A DNA stretch of 64,000 bases, taken from positions 1 to 64,000 of the forward strand of contig JAKFCX010000039.1 of the NCBI GenBank assembly GCA_036676415.1, given 5' to 3'. A program made the translations under genes and the position numbers. The notes under the pieces are model-generated. The model was not told the origin of the DNA. It did no database searches and saw only the letters and a list, made by a program, of their open reading frames with translations. Positions 53,392 through 61,739 of this stretch are shown here, in pieces; position 1 is the first letter of the stretch, and each line of letters opens with the position of its first letter. Source of the stretch: JAEZDC01 sp036676415 (GTDB lineage Bacteria > Bacteroidota > Bacteroidia > Chitinophagales > Chitinophagaceae).

Positions 53392-55299
53392 TTACAGGTG
53401 AGTGCTAGTTCCGTTCAAAGGAATTTTAATAATAATCGTAGTTCCATTTTTGCCCGAGATATCCATCTCACCTCCAACATGTTCGATCCGTTCCTTCATA
53501 TTACGTATACCGTTCTTAAAGGGAAGAATATCAAGGCTGTTAAATCCTTTTCCGTTGTCTTTGATGGTAAATATCATTTCTTCTCTAACCTGAACACTAA
53601 AACTTACAGCAGTAGCATTGGCATGTTTGATAATATTGGTAAAGCATTCTTTAATTACCATGAAAATATTCCTGCGTTTTTCTCCACTCAATTCAATGGG
53701 CGGTATGTGCTGTGGAATATTGATGCTGAGTTTAATATCGTAAGGTTCAAGATAATCAACCATATGGCTTCTTATGTAAGCCATCAGGTTTGGTAGTGTA
53801 TCATTTTTAGAGTTGATCGACCAAATGATCTCGTTCAGGTTATTCACCAGTTCATTTGCGTTAGCCGATATCTTATTCAGTTCATTTTTATTATCATTTT
53901 TCACCAACGCAATTTCACTTAGCAAGCGAATAGAAGTTAGGCCAGACCCGATATCATCATGAATTTCTTTTGCGATCCTGTTTCTCTCATCCACCCTGGA
54001 AGATGCTATGGCCAGGGTTTTCTCCAGTTCCTTTTTTTCATTATCCAGCTTCAGTCTTTCGATATGTTCCTGCTGCTGCATTTCTGCTGCCCTTTCTTTT
54101 TGACCTAAACCCAGCCTGAAGAAAAATAGGTTGGCGAGAATTCCTGCATGATATAATATTACTGGTCCACCAATTTTTAATACGAGGTATTGTTTGTCCT
54201 GGAAAACAGTGCTTTGCAAAATTACCAATGCAAGAAAAGCAAGTAAACAAAATAGCCCGTAAGAAATAAACCTGGAGCGGTGCCGGTTCCAGTTATGTAA
54301 CTCGATAGCAGTATATAATCCAACTGCTAACAAAGCGATAGAAATAAAATTGAAAAAAGCAATATTGTACGCATATAATACGTCAGAAAAAGCCATGAAA
54401 GGAATGATGAGGCAATATGCCATCAACGAAAAAATAACAATCTTCAGAAAGAGATACAAACGGTTTTTCCGTGTACGTAATTCCAGGAACCTGATGATAA
54501 AGATTAACTCGCAGATATATCCTACTATTTGCAGCCCTTGTTGAAGAAATCCTGCATATTTATGCCACCAGGTTTGAAAGAAAAAATTGTTTACAAAGAT
54601 CACGGCAAAAAATAAAAGGAAGGCTAGTCCGAAAAGGCTATTATACAGGTATTCATTTCTCCTGTTCAGATAAAATTTCAGGAAAGAGTAACTGAATAGC
54701 ATGAACATCATTCCTGCCATTAAGATGGTGAGAATGTTATAAGTAAAATTGGGTTGAATGAATTCTCTTAAAATAAGATCATTGATTGCCGTTTGATGAG
54801 CCAGGGTAGGGCTCCATTGTGTCCAGTTGTAATAACGAAGATCAGATTGGACCATGTATTTCTGAACAGATCCATTCTGTAATCGTAAGGGTACAAGCGA
54901 TATCTGCGAACTGAGTGATATTGCCCTGAAAGGTCTCCTGTTTGTTACTTCAATCCAGCCTGCAATACTATCGAACTGGTAAATCTTAACATCAACCATT
55001 CTGCCTGGGTAGAAGTAAACAGTTTTACTTTCTTCCTCTCCTTTGTAATAGAGATTGAAGGAGTACCATCTTGGATTGAAGAAATTATCTTCTGTAAGGT
55101 CTGAGGTGCTGCTGTTTTGAAATGCCTTTGTATTGATATCGTTTAAAGGAATATCACCTGGCTGTTCTGTTGTTTTAAGCAGGTGAGGGATCTCAATATA
55201 ATCTTCAAAGCTGCTGACGTCAATAGCAGTATCCTGTGAATATGCTGAATAAGAAATAGAAATAAAAAATGCAAGCAGGATTTTGATCGTCAACCTCAT
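53392..55299 (-). CDS. Sensor histidine kinase with extracellular 7TMR-DISM-type module
   Basis: 635 residues. Signal peptide to about 22; beta-sandwich sensor domain of the 7TMR-DISMED2 kind (about 40-170, with ending RPFRAISLSSQISLVPLRL); seven transmembrane helices (about 190-395); coiled coil; HisKA_3 dimerisation domain with phospho-His in RIAKEIHDDIGSGLTSIRLL (about 445); HATPase domain with GKGFNSLD and NGIRNMKERIEHVGG. The response regulator follows 44 bp later. Ligand unknown; such sensors are thought to bind carbohydrates. Confidence 0.92.
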   Translation of the reverse strand: MRLTIKILLAFFISISYSAYSQDTAIDVSSFEDYIEIPHLLKTTEQPGDIPLNDINTKAFQNSSTSDLTEDNFFNPRWYSFNLYYKGEEESKTVYFYPGRMVDVKIYQFDSIAGWIEVTNRRPFRAISLSSQISLVPLRLQNGSVQKYMVQSDLRYYNWTQWSPTLAHQTAINDLILREFIQPNFTYNILTILMAGMMFMLFSYSFLKFYLNRRNEYLYNSLFGLAFLLFFAVIFVNNFFFQTWWHKYAGFLQQGLQIVGYICELIFIIRFLELRTRKNRLYLFLKIVIFSLMAYCLIIPFMAFSDVLYAYNIAFFNFISIALLAVGLYTAIELHNWNRHRSRFISYGLFCLLAFLALVILQSTVFQDKQYLVLKIGGPVILYHAGILANLFFFRLGLGQKERAAEMQQQEHIERLKLDNEKKELEKTLAIASSRVDERNRIAKEIHDDIGSGLTSIRLLSEIALVKNDNKNELNKISANANELVNNLNEIIWSINSKNDTLPNLMAYIRSHMVDYLEPYDIKLSINIPQHIPPIELSGEKRRNIFMVIKECFTNIIKHANATAVSFSVQVREEMIFTIKDNGKGFNSLDILPFKNGIRNMKERIEHVGGEMDISGKNGTTIIIKIPLNGTSTHL

Positions 55300-55340
55300 A
55301 CCGGGATATCTGCAATGAAGATAACGAATTCGCTCAACTC

Positions 55341-55964
55341 TTATTTAGGTACATGAAGCAGGTACTTTTCTTTAAAATATTCTTCTTTAAAGATGTCTTC
55401 AATAACAGCGACCCTTGGTTTTACACCACTGTCTGAGATTTCCTGTGCAAGATCACCTCCCTTTAAACAGATAAGGCCATTCTTGAGATCCACCTCGTTT
55501 CCTTTTCTTACTAAAGGATAAGCCCATCTCCAGAGATCTTTTAGAGGTGCAACAGCTCTTGAAACTGCAAAGTCGAATTTGCGATTCTTTATGTCTTCTG
55601 CTCTTGTATGTTGAGTAGTTACATTGGTTAAGCCAATCTCTTCTGCAACACCAGCCACTACTTTCAGCTTCTTGGCAATGCTGTCAACCAGGTGAAACTG
55701 TACTTCAGGGAAAAAGATAGCCAACGGAATTCCTGGAAAACCACCACCTGTTCCAATATCAATTATTTCTGATCCGGATTTGAATTCTACGATCGCTGCA
55801 ATACTTAATGAATGCAATACATGTTTTAAGTAAAGGCTGTCAATATCTTTTCTTGAGATTACATTGATCTTCTCATTCCAGTCTTTGTATAAAGCTTCCA
55901 AAGCAGTGAATTGCTCAAGTTGTTTGGGCGTGAAGTCGGAAAAATATTTGAGGATAACGTCCAT
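55341..55964 (-). CDS. rsmG: 16S rRNA (guanine527-N7)-methyltransferase
   Basis: 207-residue Rossmann-fold methyltransferase. IDIGTGGGFPGIPLAIFFP (SAM motif), LVDSIAKKLKVV, RAEDIKNRKFDFAVSRAVAPL (catalytic region) are diagnostic of RsmG. Loss in other bacteria gives low-level streptomycin resistance. Divergent repeats follow upstream; same strand as the histidine kinase operon. Confidence 0.95.
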   Translation of the reverse strand: MDVILKYFSDFTPKQLEQFTALEALYKDWNEKINVISRKDIDSLYLKHVLHSLSIAAIVEFKSGSEIIDIGTGGGFPGIPLAIFFPEVQFHLVDSIAKKLKVVAGVAEEIGLTNVTTQHTRAEDIKNRKFDFAVSRAVAPLKDLWRWAYPLVRKGNEVDLKNGLICLKGGDLAQEISDSGVKPRVAVIEDIFKEEYFKEKYLLHVPK

Positions 55965-55974
55965 TGGTCAAAGA

Positions 55975-56060
55975 TAATGATAGGAACACGGATGAAACTG
56001 ATGGAACAGATTTTCGCAGATGATCGAACTTTTCCAAGGTTTCCAACTTTGAAAAAGTTG
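55975..56060. repeat. CGGATGAAACTGATGGAAC block and inverted repeat (copy 4)
   Basis: A block with GAACACGGATGAAACTGATG, a phrase repeated in reverse order near 56153-56188 (ATCTGCGTCATCAGCGTTCC-like), then a degenerate inverted repeat AACTTTTCCAAGGT-TTCCA-ACTTTGAAAAAGTT (56027-56060). Part of the intergenic repeat set. Confidence 0.6.
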
Positions 56061-56091
56061 GCGTTAACTGGTGATAAAAGTGCAGAACCCT

Positions 56092-56141
56092 GAAGTGAGT
56101 GACACAACGGACGATCATATGAAACACATCAGCTGGCAAAT
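56092..56141 (+). repeat. ~52-bp dispersed element, copy 8
   Basis: GAAGTGAGTGACACAACGGA at 56092 with CAGCTGGCAAATAA at 56129; in the gap between the rsmG and GT2 genes (both minus). Confidence 0.7.
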
Positions 56142-56187
56142 AATATCAGTGCAAATCCGCTTTATCTGCGTCATCAGCGTTCCAGGC

Positions 56188-57315
56188 TCAACTCCACGTT
56201 TTCTTTGGCTGCTTCCATAGCACCGGAACGAATAACACGTAGTAAAAGAACATCCAGAGGTCAAACAGAATGTAATAAGGCCAGAGATCACCTTCATTCA
56301 GCTTTCTCATGCTTTTATAAAGAATAAAACCCTGAATGATTGCCCTGAAGCCAAATACTGCTAACGGAATCCACCAGGTATGAAACAGTATGATGCTGGC
56401 AGCCAGTAAAGGCCACATGAGAATCTGGATCGTTGTATAAAGTCCGAGTAAGAATTTGAACTTCGGTTTATAATATTTTGCAGTAGAGTAGTGCCTTAAT
56501 TTCTGGTTCCACCAATGGCTCCATTTTTTCTTGGGTTCACTCAAAGTATGTGCCTCTTCATCAATTACAATCGCCGTATTTGTTTTGGTGGCTACTTTAT
56601 TAATGAACAGGTCATCATCACCACCAGGAATTTGATTCAGGGCTGAAAACCCTTTGTTCTTAAAAAACAGGTCTTTTTTATAACTCAGGTTTCTGCCGAC
56701 ACCCATATATGGCATTCCTGCTAAGGCATAAGATAAATATTGCAGGGCAGTATGGAATGTTTCAAAACGGATCAGCTTATTCAGCAAACCTGGTCGTTTA
56801 AAATAAGACCCGTAACCCAGAACGATCTCGGTATCTTCTCTGAAACCATCCTGCATTTTAAACATCCAGTTCTCAGAAGCAGGAACACAATCTGCATCAG
56901 TCAATAAAACAATCTCGTTCTTAGCTGATTTGATACCAATGCTCAACGGAAATTTCTTGCCGGCGATCAGTTTTGCTTCCTGTGTTAACGGAACAACATT
57001 CAGCTTCCGAAAGCTCTTTTGAAATTCTTCTAGTATGTACTTGGTCTCGTCTTCAGAGTTATCGTTTACAACAATCACTTCATGTGTAGTTCTGTAATTC
57101 TGAACCAAAACACCCGGAAGATTCCTGGTGAGGTTAGCTGCTTCATCTCTGGCACAAACGATCACCGAAACAGGATATTCAATGATGTTGGTCTTGGGTT
57201 TTGGCTGGTAAAAAGCCAGTTTCCTGAAGAGGAATATATAATAGAATAACTGGACAGCCACTGCGGCACAAAAAACAGCGAACACAATATCTCCAACAAT
57301 AGCAGGGATGATCAT
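56188..57315 (-). CDS. Family 2 glycosyltransferase, membrane-bound
   Basis: 375 residues. N-terminal membrane anchor (about 5-27), GT-A domain with VSVIVCARDEAANL, VNDNSEDETKYIL, DADCVPASENW and GGDDDLFINKVA (catalytic and donor-binding Asp residues), a QKLRHY box after it and two or three C-terminal transmembrane helices. Acts in polysaccharide or glycolipid synthesis at the inner membrane; acceptor unknown. Single gene, preceded by a copy of the dispersed element at 57380. Confidence 0.88.
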   Translation of the reverse strand: MIIPAIVGDIVFAVFCAAVAVQLFYYIFLFRKLAFYQPKPKTNIIEYPVSVIVCARDEAANLTRNLPGVLVQNYRTTHEVIVVNDNSEDETKYILEEFQKSFRKLNVVPLTQEAKLIAGKKFPLSIGIKSAKNEIVLLTDADCVPASENWMFKMQDGFREDTEIVLGYGSYFKRPGLLNKLIRFETFHTALQYLSYALAGMPYMGVGRNLSYKKDLFFKNKGFSALNQIPGGDDDLFINKVATKTNTAIVIDEEAHTLSEPKKKWSHWWNQKLRHYSTAKYYKPKFKFLLGLYTTIQILMWPLLAASIILFHTWWIPLAVFGFRAIIQGFILYKSMRKLNEGDLWPYYILFDLWMFFYYVLFVPVLWKQPKKTWS

Positions 57316-57379
57316 CGGGCAAAAATAATGGTTGGGTGAGGGTTATTGGGCAGTTAATAACAGGTGTGAGTAAGTTGTA

Positions 57380-57433
57380 CTTAGCCGGCTGTAGTATTTT
57401 ATGGGCATCGTTCCTTGTGTCACTCACTTGTAC
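57380..57433 (-). repeat. ~52-bp dispersed element, copy 9
   Basis: Minus-strand ACAAGTGAGTGACACAAGG (57413-57431) and ACAGCCGGCTAAG; complete copy, between divergent GT2 and metalloprotease-like genes. Confidence 0.75.
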
Positions 57434-57512
57434 TAGGTGAAGTTTTGGCAGCAGAACGTTTTATATTTATGAAATGTTAAAGCAAATAGCATCCTAGAAT
57501 AAATCGCTTACG

Positions 57513-58655
57513 ATGAAAGCTGTTGCGTTTATAACTCTGTTGGTACTTTCAATTCATGTTTCAGCTCAGAAAGATTTATTCTGCCATGCCATGCGAAGTA
57601 TACCTGATACAAGAAATCCTGACGAAATCCGTGGCTGTGCACCATTGGATAATAATTATCATTTTTGGGATGTAGGTAAAGTATTATATGTAAAATTTTT
57701 AAATGGCTCTCCTCAGATACATTCTAGGATCATGACTATTGCAAAGCAATGGGAACAATATGGTAATTTGACCTTTCAGTTTGTGGATTCTGGCCAGGCA
57801 CAAATCCGTGTCGGTCTTCATGCAGAGGGCTACGTATCTTCTATGTTGGGTACCATGGCTAATATAGTTCCCGAAGACGAAGCAAATGTACTTATCGATA
57901 CATCTTTCTTTACATCCGTGTCTTCTATGGAAGCAATTGTACTACACTTGTTTGGTCATGTACTCGGATTTCAGCATGAAATAAAAGTGCCTTTAACGGG
58001 AAGATCATGGAATAGAAAAAACATAGATAAATATTTCGATTCATTCGGATGGACACAGGAAGAGATACAAAAAAAGGTCATTGATGTTTATTCTTTTTCC
58101 TACTCGAATGGATTGGCTGCCGATCCTTTTTCAGTTATGAATGTTCCATTGCCTGGTGGATGGACAAAAGAAGAATCAACAGTCTGGAAGAAACACCTTT
58201 CTGACGGAGATAAACTGCTAATGCAGTTAGTGTACCCTGATTCAACAGATAAGCACAAAGAACCAGCTTCAATGATTGTAACAGGTTTTGAGGGAATAAG
58301 GATAAAACAAACAAAATCAGGCTTCATATTCTATCCTGAGTTGGAGCTTTCTGTCAGAAATATAAAGAGCTTGATTTTTTATGTTTTTCATGCTGATGAA
58401 GAAGGTAAGCCAATTAATAACAGTTTAGAAGAGCCTGTTGGAGTGTCTTTAAAATATTCCAATAAAGGCGATAAAGTCTATGCTATAAACAAATCTGCGA
58501 ATGATTTTGGTTTTTTTATTCCTTATGCTGATATACCACTTAAATATGAGTGCATAGTTCTAAAAGCATTTTTCAATATTTATTATATAGATTCGGAATA
58601 TGAACAGAAAGCCGGATACCGGTCGAATCCACAGGATTTAGTTTGGAAGCGATAA
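57513..58655 (+). CDS. Matrixin/astacin-like protein lacking the catalytic glutamate
   Basis: 380 residues with signal peptide (MKAVAFITLLVLSIHVSA). The metzincin-like part (about 40-245) has the zinc motif with His145, His149 and His155 (HLFGHVLGFQH), but position 146 is Leu where active enzymes have the catalytic Glu (HExxHxxGxxH). A Met-turn-like SVMN follows. The codon is TTG, so two changes from GAA/GAG are needed and a read error is unlikely. A C-terminal beta-rich domain of about 120 residues is unrecognised. Predicted to bind zinc but not cleave peptide bonds, or to use another residue. Confidence 0.8.
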   Translation: MKAVAFITLLVLSIHVSAQKDLFCHAMRSIPDTRNPDEIRGCAPLDNNYHFWDVGKVLYVKFLNGSPQIHSRIMTIAKQWEQYGNLTFQFVDSGQAQIRVGLHAEGYVSSMLGTMANIVPEDEANVLIDTSFFTSVSSMEAIVLHLFGHVLGFQHEIKVPLTGRSWNRKNIDKYFDSFGWTQEEIQKKVIDVYSFSYSNGLAADPFSVMNVPLPGGWTKEESTVWKKHLSDGDKLLMQLVYPDSTDKHKEPASMIVTGFEGIRIKQTKSGFIFYPELELSVRNIKSLIFYVFHADEEGKPINNSLEEPVGVSLKYSNKGDKVYAINKSANDFGFFIPYADIPLKYECIVLKAFFNIYYIDSEYEQKAGYRSNPQDLVWKR

Positions 58656-58674
58656 AATGACCTTACTATCTTCG
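58642..58674 (+). promoter_or_regulatory. Promoter of tgt
   Basis: TTTGG (58642-58646), about 20-bp spacer, TATCTTCG (58667-58674), close to TAnnTTTG. Only 7 nt lie between the box and the tgt ATG (58682), so the message should be leaderless or nearly so. Confidence 0.6.
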
Positions 58675-58681
58675 CCACCCA

Positions 58682-59821
58682 ATGGCAGCACTTACATTTG
58701 ATTTACAACATACAGATACTTCTTCCAAAGCAAGAGCAGGAAAGATCACAACCGATCACGGAGAAATTCTTACGCCGATCTTTATGCCTGTTGGTACGGT
58801 TGGAAGTGTAAAAGCAGTATCCAAAAGGCAATTAAGAGATGAAGTAAAAGCACAGATCATTTTGGGTAATACCTATCATTTGTATTTACGTCCCGGGACT
58901 GAAATTTTAGAGAAGGCTGGTGGCTTGCATAAATTCAATGGTTGGGACAGACCAATCTTAACAGACAGTGGTGGCTACCAGGTTTTTTCTTTGGCTGCCC
59001 ATCGAAAGATCACCAAAGAAGGGGTTTTGTTTCAATCTCATATTGATGGAAGTAAGCACATGTTCACTCCTGAATATGTAATGGACATTCAAAGAAGTAT
59101 CGGGGCTGATATCATTATGGCTTTTGATGAATGTCCACCTTACCCCAGTGAATATAAATATGCAGCCGATAGTATGAAGCTGACGCATCAATGGCTTGAC
59201 CGGTGCTTTCAAAGACTGGAATCAACTCCTGACAGGTATGGTTATACGCAGAATCTTTTTCCTATTGTTCAAGGCGGAACATATAAAGACCTGAGAACGG
59301 CTTCCTGCGAATACATTGCTTCTAAAAATGCTGTGGGAAATGCAATAGGAGGGCTGAGTGTTGGTGAGCCTGAGGAAATGATGTACGAGTTCACAGAATT
59401 GTGTTGTGATATTCTTCCTGCAGATAAACCAAGATACCTGATGGGTGTTGGCACACCATGGAACATTTTGGAAGGAATTGCATTGGGCATTGATATGTTT
59501 GATTGTGTAATGCCAACAAGGAATGGAAGAAATGGGATGTTGTTCACTTCAAAAGGTGTCATCAACATCAAGAATAAAAAGTTTGCCGATGATTATTCAC
59601 CAATAGATGCTGATCTTCCTTGTGAAACCAGTCAATATTATTCCAAAGCATATTTACGTCACCTGTTTGCTGCAAAAGAAATACTGGGATTACAGATTGC
59701 CAGTATACATAATCTTTCTTTCTATTTATGGTTGGTTACAGAAGCAAGAAAGCAGATCCAGGAAGGAAATTTCAACAGCTGGAAAGAGCAAATGGTACCG
59801 CAATTAAAGCAAAGGCTGTAA
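58682..59821 (+). CDS. tgt: Queuine tRNA-ribosyltransferase
   Basis: 379-residue enzyme exchanging G34 for a queuine precursor in tRNAs with GUN anticodons. ILTDSGGYQVFS (first catalytic Asp, about 92), FDECPPYPSE, GGLSVGEPEEMMYEF, and FDCVMPTRNGRNG (nucleophile Asp, about 272). The C-terminal zinc site of most bacterial Tgt (CxCxxC...H) is incomplete: DLPCETSQYYSKAY has one Cys and the later His is retained (SIHNLSF). ATG is 7 nt after the promoter box. Confidence 0.93.
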   Translation: MAALTFDLQHTDTSSKARAGKITTDHGEILTPIFMPVGTVGSVKAVSKRQLRDEVKAQIILGNTYHLYLRPGTEILEKAGGLHKFNGWDRPILTDSGGYQVFSLAAHRKITKEGVLFQSHIDGSKHMFTPEYVMDIQRSIGADIIMAFDECPPYPSEYKYAADSMKLTHQWLDRCFQRLESTPDRYGYTQNLFPIVQGGTYKDLRTASCEYIASKNAVGNAIGGLSVGEPEEMMYEFTELCCDILPADKPRYLMGVGTPWNILEGIALGIDMFDCVMPTRNGRNGMLFTSKGVINIKNKKFADDYSPIDADLPCETSQYYSKAYLRHLFAAKEILGLQIASIHNLSFYLWLVTEARKQIQEGNFNSWKEQMVPQLKQRL

Positions 59822-60232
59822 TGTGAATAATACTGAATGGATAGTTGAGTTTACTCACAGTATTTAATTGAAATTAGTAATGAATGATATTTAGGATGTT
59901 TCTATCCGGTATCTATGAAAACTATCCCAACTGAGCATCCATTTTTATGGATCTCTTTTTTATTTTTTCACGCAAAGGGATTGGATGTGTTCTGTGTAGC
60001 CTGATGTATTAAGGATTTTGGCCGTTTGATATTCAGAATTCTGGAGCACAAAGAACGCAAAGAGATCTTTCATAAATGAAAGATGAGAGAGTAAAGTTGA
60101 CTATCATTTTATTGTTACGTTAGTAACAATCCCTTTGCGTCTTTGCGATTAAGCGTTGAACATAAAAAACTTCCACATCTTACAACAGCGATCCCAAATT
60201 GGAAAACATATAAAACCTTTGCGTGAAACTTG
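59822..60232. other. Gene-free stretch with repeat fragments
   Basis: About 410 bp without a plausible gene between tgt (+) and lpxB (-). It has CCCTTTGCGTCTTTGCGATT at about 60131 and inverted AACGCAAAGAG words at 60050, related to the ~125-bp unit at 1-553. No terminator or RNA fold is obvious. Confidence 0.6.
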
Positions 60233-61342
60233 TCAGTCCTTTAAAAAACTATAAATACTTTTAGCTGCATTTTCAGAAGCATTGCCTTTAAATGAAAGTA
60301 CTTCCTTCAACTGCTTATAATCTGCTGCCAGTTGTTTTTGCCTGTTCGGATTTTCAAGAAGATTTTTTAATTCGTAAACGAGATTTTTAACCGTAAGATC
60401 ATTTTGAATCAATTCCTTCACCACCAGTTTATCCATGATCAGGTTGACCAGCGAAATGTATTTTATTTTGATCACTCTTTTTGCAATCTGGTAACTGATG
60501 TTACTTCCTTTATAACAAACGATCTCCGGTACTTCAAACAAGGCTGTTTCCAGTGTTGCCGTTCCACTTGTTACCAATGCTGCAGTTGATTGAGAAAGTA
60601 ATTCATACGTCCTGTTATTTACCCAAGATACATTTGGATATTGTTTGATGAGCGCATTGTAAAATTCATCATCAATAGAAGGTGCTTTGGCAATGATGAA
60701 TTGATGATTCGGGAAATGTGGAGCCACTTCTAACATGATTGGCAGCTTCTTTAAAATTTCCTGCTTCCTGCTGCCCGGTAATAATGCAATGATCGGCCTA
60801 TCACTAAGCTTCTGACTTCTGACTGCTAACTTCTCTCTCTCAATCACCGCTACCAAAGGATGACCAACATATTCCACTTCCCAGTTCCATTTGTCTTTAT
60901 AGTAGTCTTTTTCAAATGGAAGTATCACCAGCATCTTGTCAATCGTCTGTTTCATCTTCTTCACCCTGTTTTCTTTCCAGGCCCAGACCTGTGGTGAAAT
61001 ATAGAACACAACTTTCAGTCCTTGTTGTTTAGCCCATTCAGCAATACGAAGATTAAAGCCGGGATAATCTACAAGAATCAAAACATCAGGTTGGTATTGT
61101 TGAATATCTTCTTTGCAAATTCGAATGTTTTTAAAGATTGTTTTGATGTTCATCAGCACTTCGATGAAACCCATGAATGCAAGATCACGATAGTGTTTCA
61201 CTAAAGTTCCTCCAGCTTGTTGCATTAAATCTCCACCCCAGAAACGTATATCTGCAGCTGTATCCAGCTTGTGTAATTCCTTCATGAGATTACTTCCATG
61301 CAGATCACCACTGGCTTCACCGGCTATTATATAGTACTTCAT
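60233..61342 (-). CDS. lpxB: Lipid-A-disaccharide synthase
   Basis: 369 residues from MKYYIIAGEASGDLHG, GT19 enzyme joining UDP-2,3-diacylglucosamine and lipid X in lipid A synthesis. GGDLMQQAGG, DYPGFNLRIAEWAKQQG, YISPQVWAWKENRVKKMKQ, VGHPLV, IALLPGSRKQEI and TSGTATLETALFEVPEIVCYK all match. Its middle carries a short insertion (EKLAVRSQKLSD) encoded by a tandem GTCAGAAGTCAGAAG repeat at 60804-60835. The start was chosen at the conserved N-terminus. A dispersed-element copy lies just upstream. Confidence 0.94.
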   Translation of the reverse strand: MKYYIIAGEASGDLHGSNLMKELHKLDTAADIRFWGGDLMQQAGGTLVKHYRDLAFMGFIEVLMNIKTIFKNIRICKEDIQQYQPDVLILVDYPGFNLRIAEWAKQQGLKVVFYISPQVWAWKENRVKKMKQTIDKMLVILPFEKDYYKDKWNWEVEYVGHPLVAVIEREKLAVRSQKLSDRPIIALLPGSRKQEILKKLPIMLEVAPHFPNHQFIIAKAPSIDDEFYNALIKQYPNVSWVNNRTYELLSQSTAALVTSGTATLETALFEVPEIVCYKGSNISYQIAKRVIKIKYISLVNLIMDKLVVKELIQNDLTVKNLVYELKNLLENPNRQKQLAADYKQLKEVLSFKGNASENAAKSIYSFLKD

Positions 61343-61362
61343 TGTTGAATAAAGATAAGAAC

Positions 61363-61414
61363 GTAGAAGTGAGTGACACAACGAACGATCACCAAAGTGA
61401 TACAGTCGGCAAAT
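61363..61414 (+). repeat. ~52-bp dispersed element, copy 10
   Basis: GAAGTGAGTGACACAACGAA at 61366 and ACAGTCGGCAAATAAA; complete copy between the membrane protein gene and lpxB. Confidence 0.7.
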
Positions 61415-61418
61415 AAAA

Positions 61419-61739
61419 TCAATAAACGAACTTTAATATAATTGCTCCTATTGCATAGATAACAGTCACGATAAAAATGCCTTTTGCAGTCTGATCCTTT
61501 CTTGAGTTAACAAATATGGTGAAGAAGATGGCATTGGCCAGTAATGAAAATGTAACGGCATTGGTGAGATATCTTTGTTCAATTCCCAGTAATTCGATGT
61601 ACTCGAAAAAATCTACTCCAAGCGGATAGGCCTTTACAAAATAGTGACCCACGATGCCAATCAATGGTGCCAGTAATCCGATTACGAGACCCAGTTTCAG
61701 ATTATCTTTTAGCATTCGGGCTGACCAATGTTTTTTCAA
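61419..61739 (-). CDS. Small three-helix membrane protein
   Basis: 106 residues: short basic N-terminus, helix at about 15-34, helix at about 58-77 and helix at about 84-104, ending KFVY. No family recognised. It overlaps the 3' end of surE by 38 bp and precedes lpxB on the same strand, so surE, this gene and lpxB are probably one operon. Close to lipid A synthesis, but its job is unknown. Confidence 0.75.
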   Translation of the reverse strand: MKKHWSARMLKDNLKLGLVIGLLAPLIGIVGHYFVKAYPLGVDFFEYIELLGIEQRYLTNAVTFSLLANAIFFTIFVNSRKDQTAKGIFIVTVIYAIGAIILKFVY

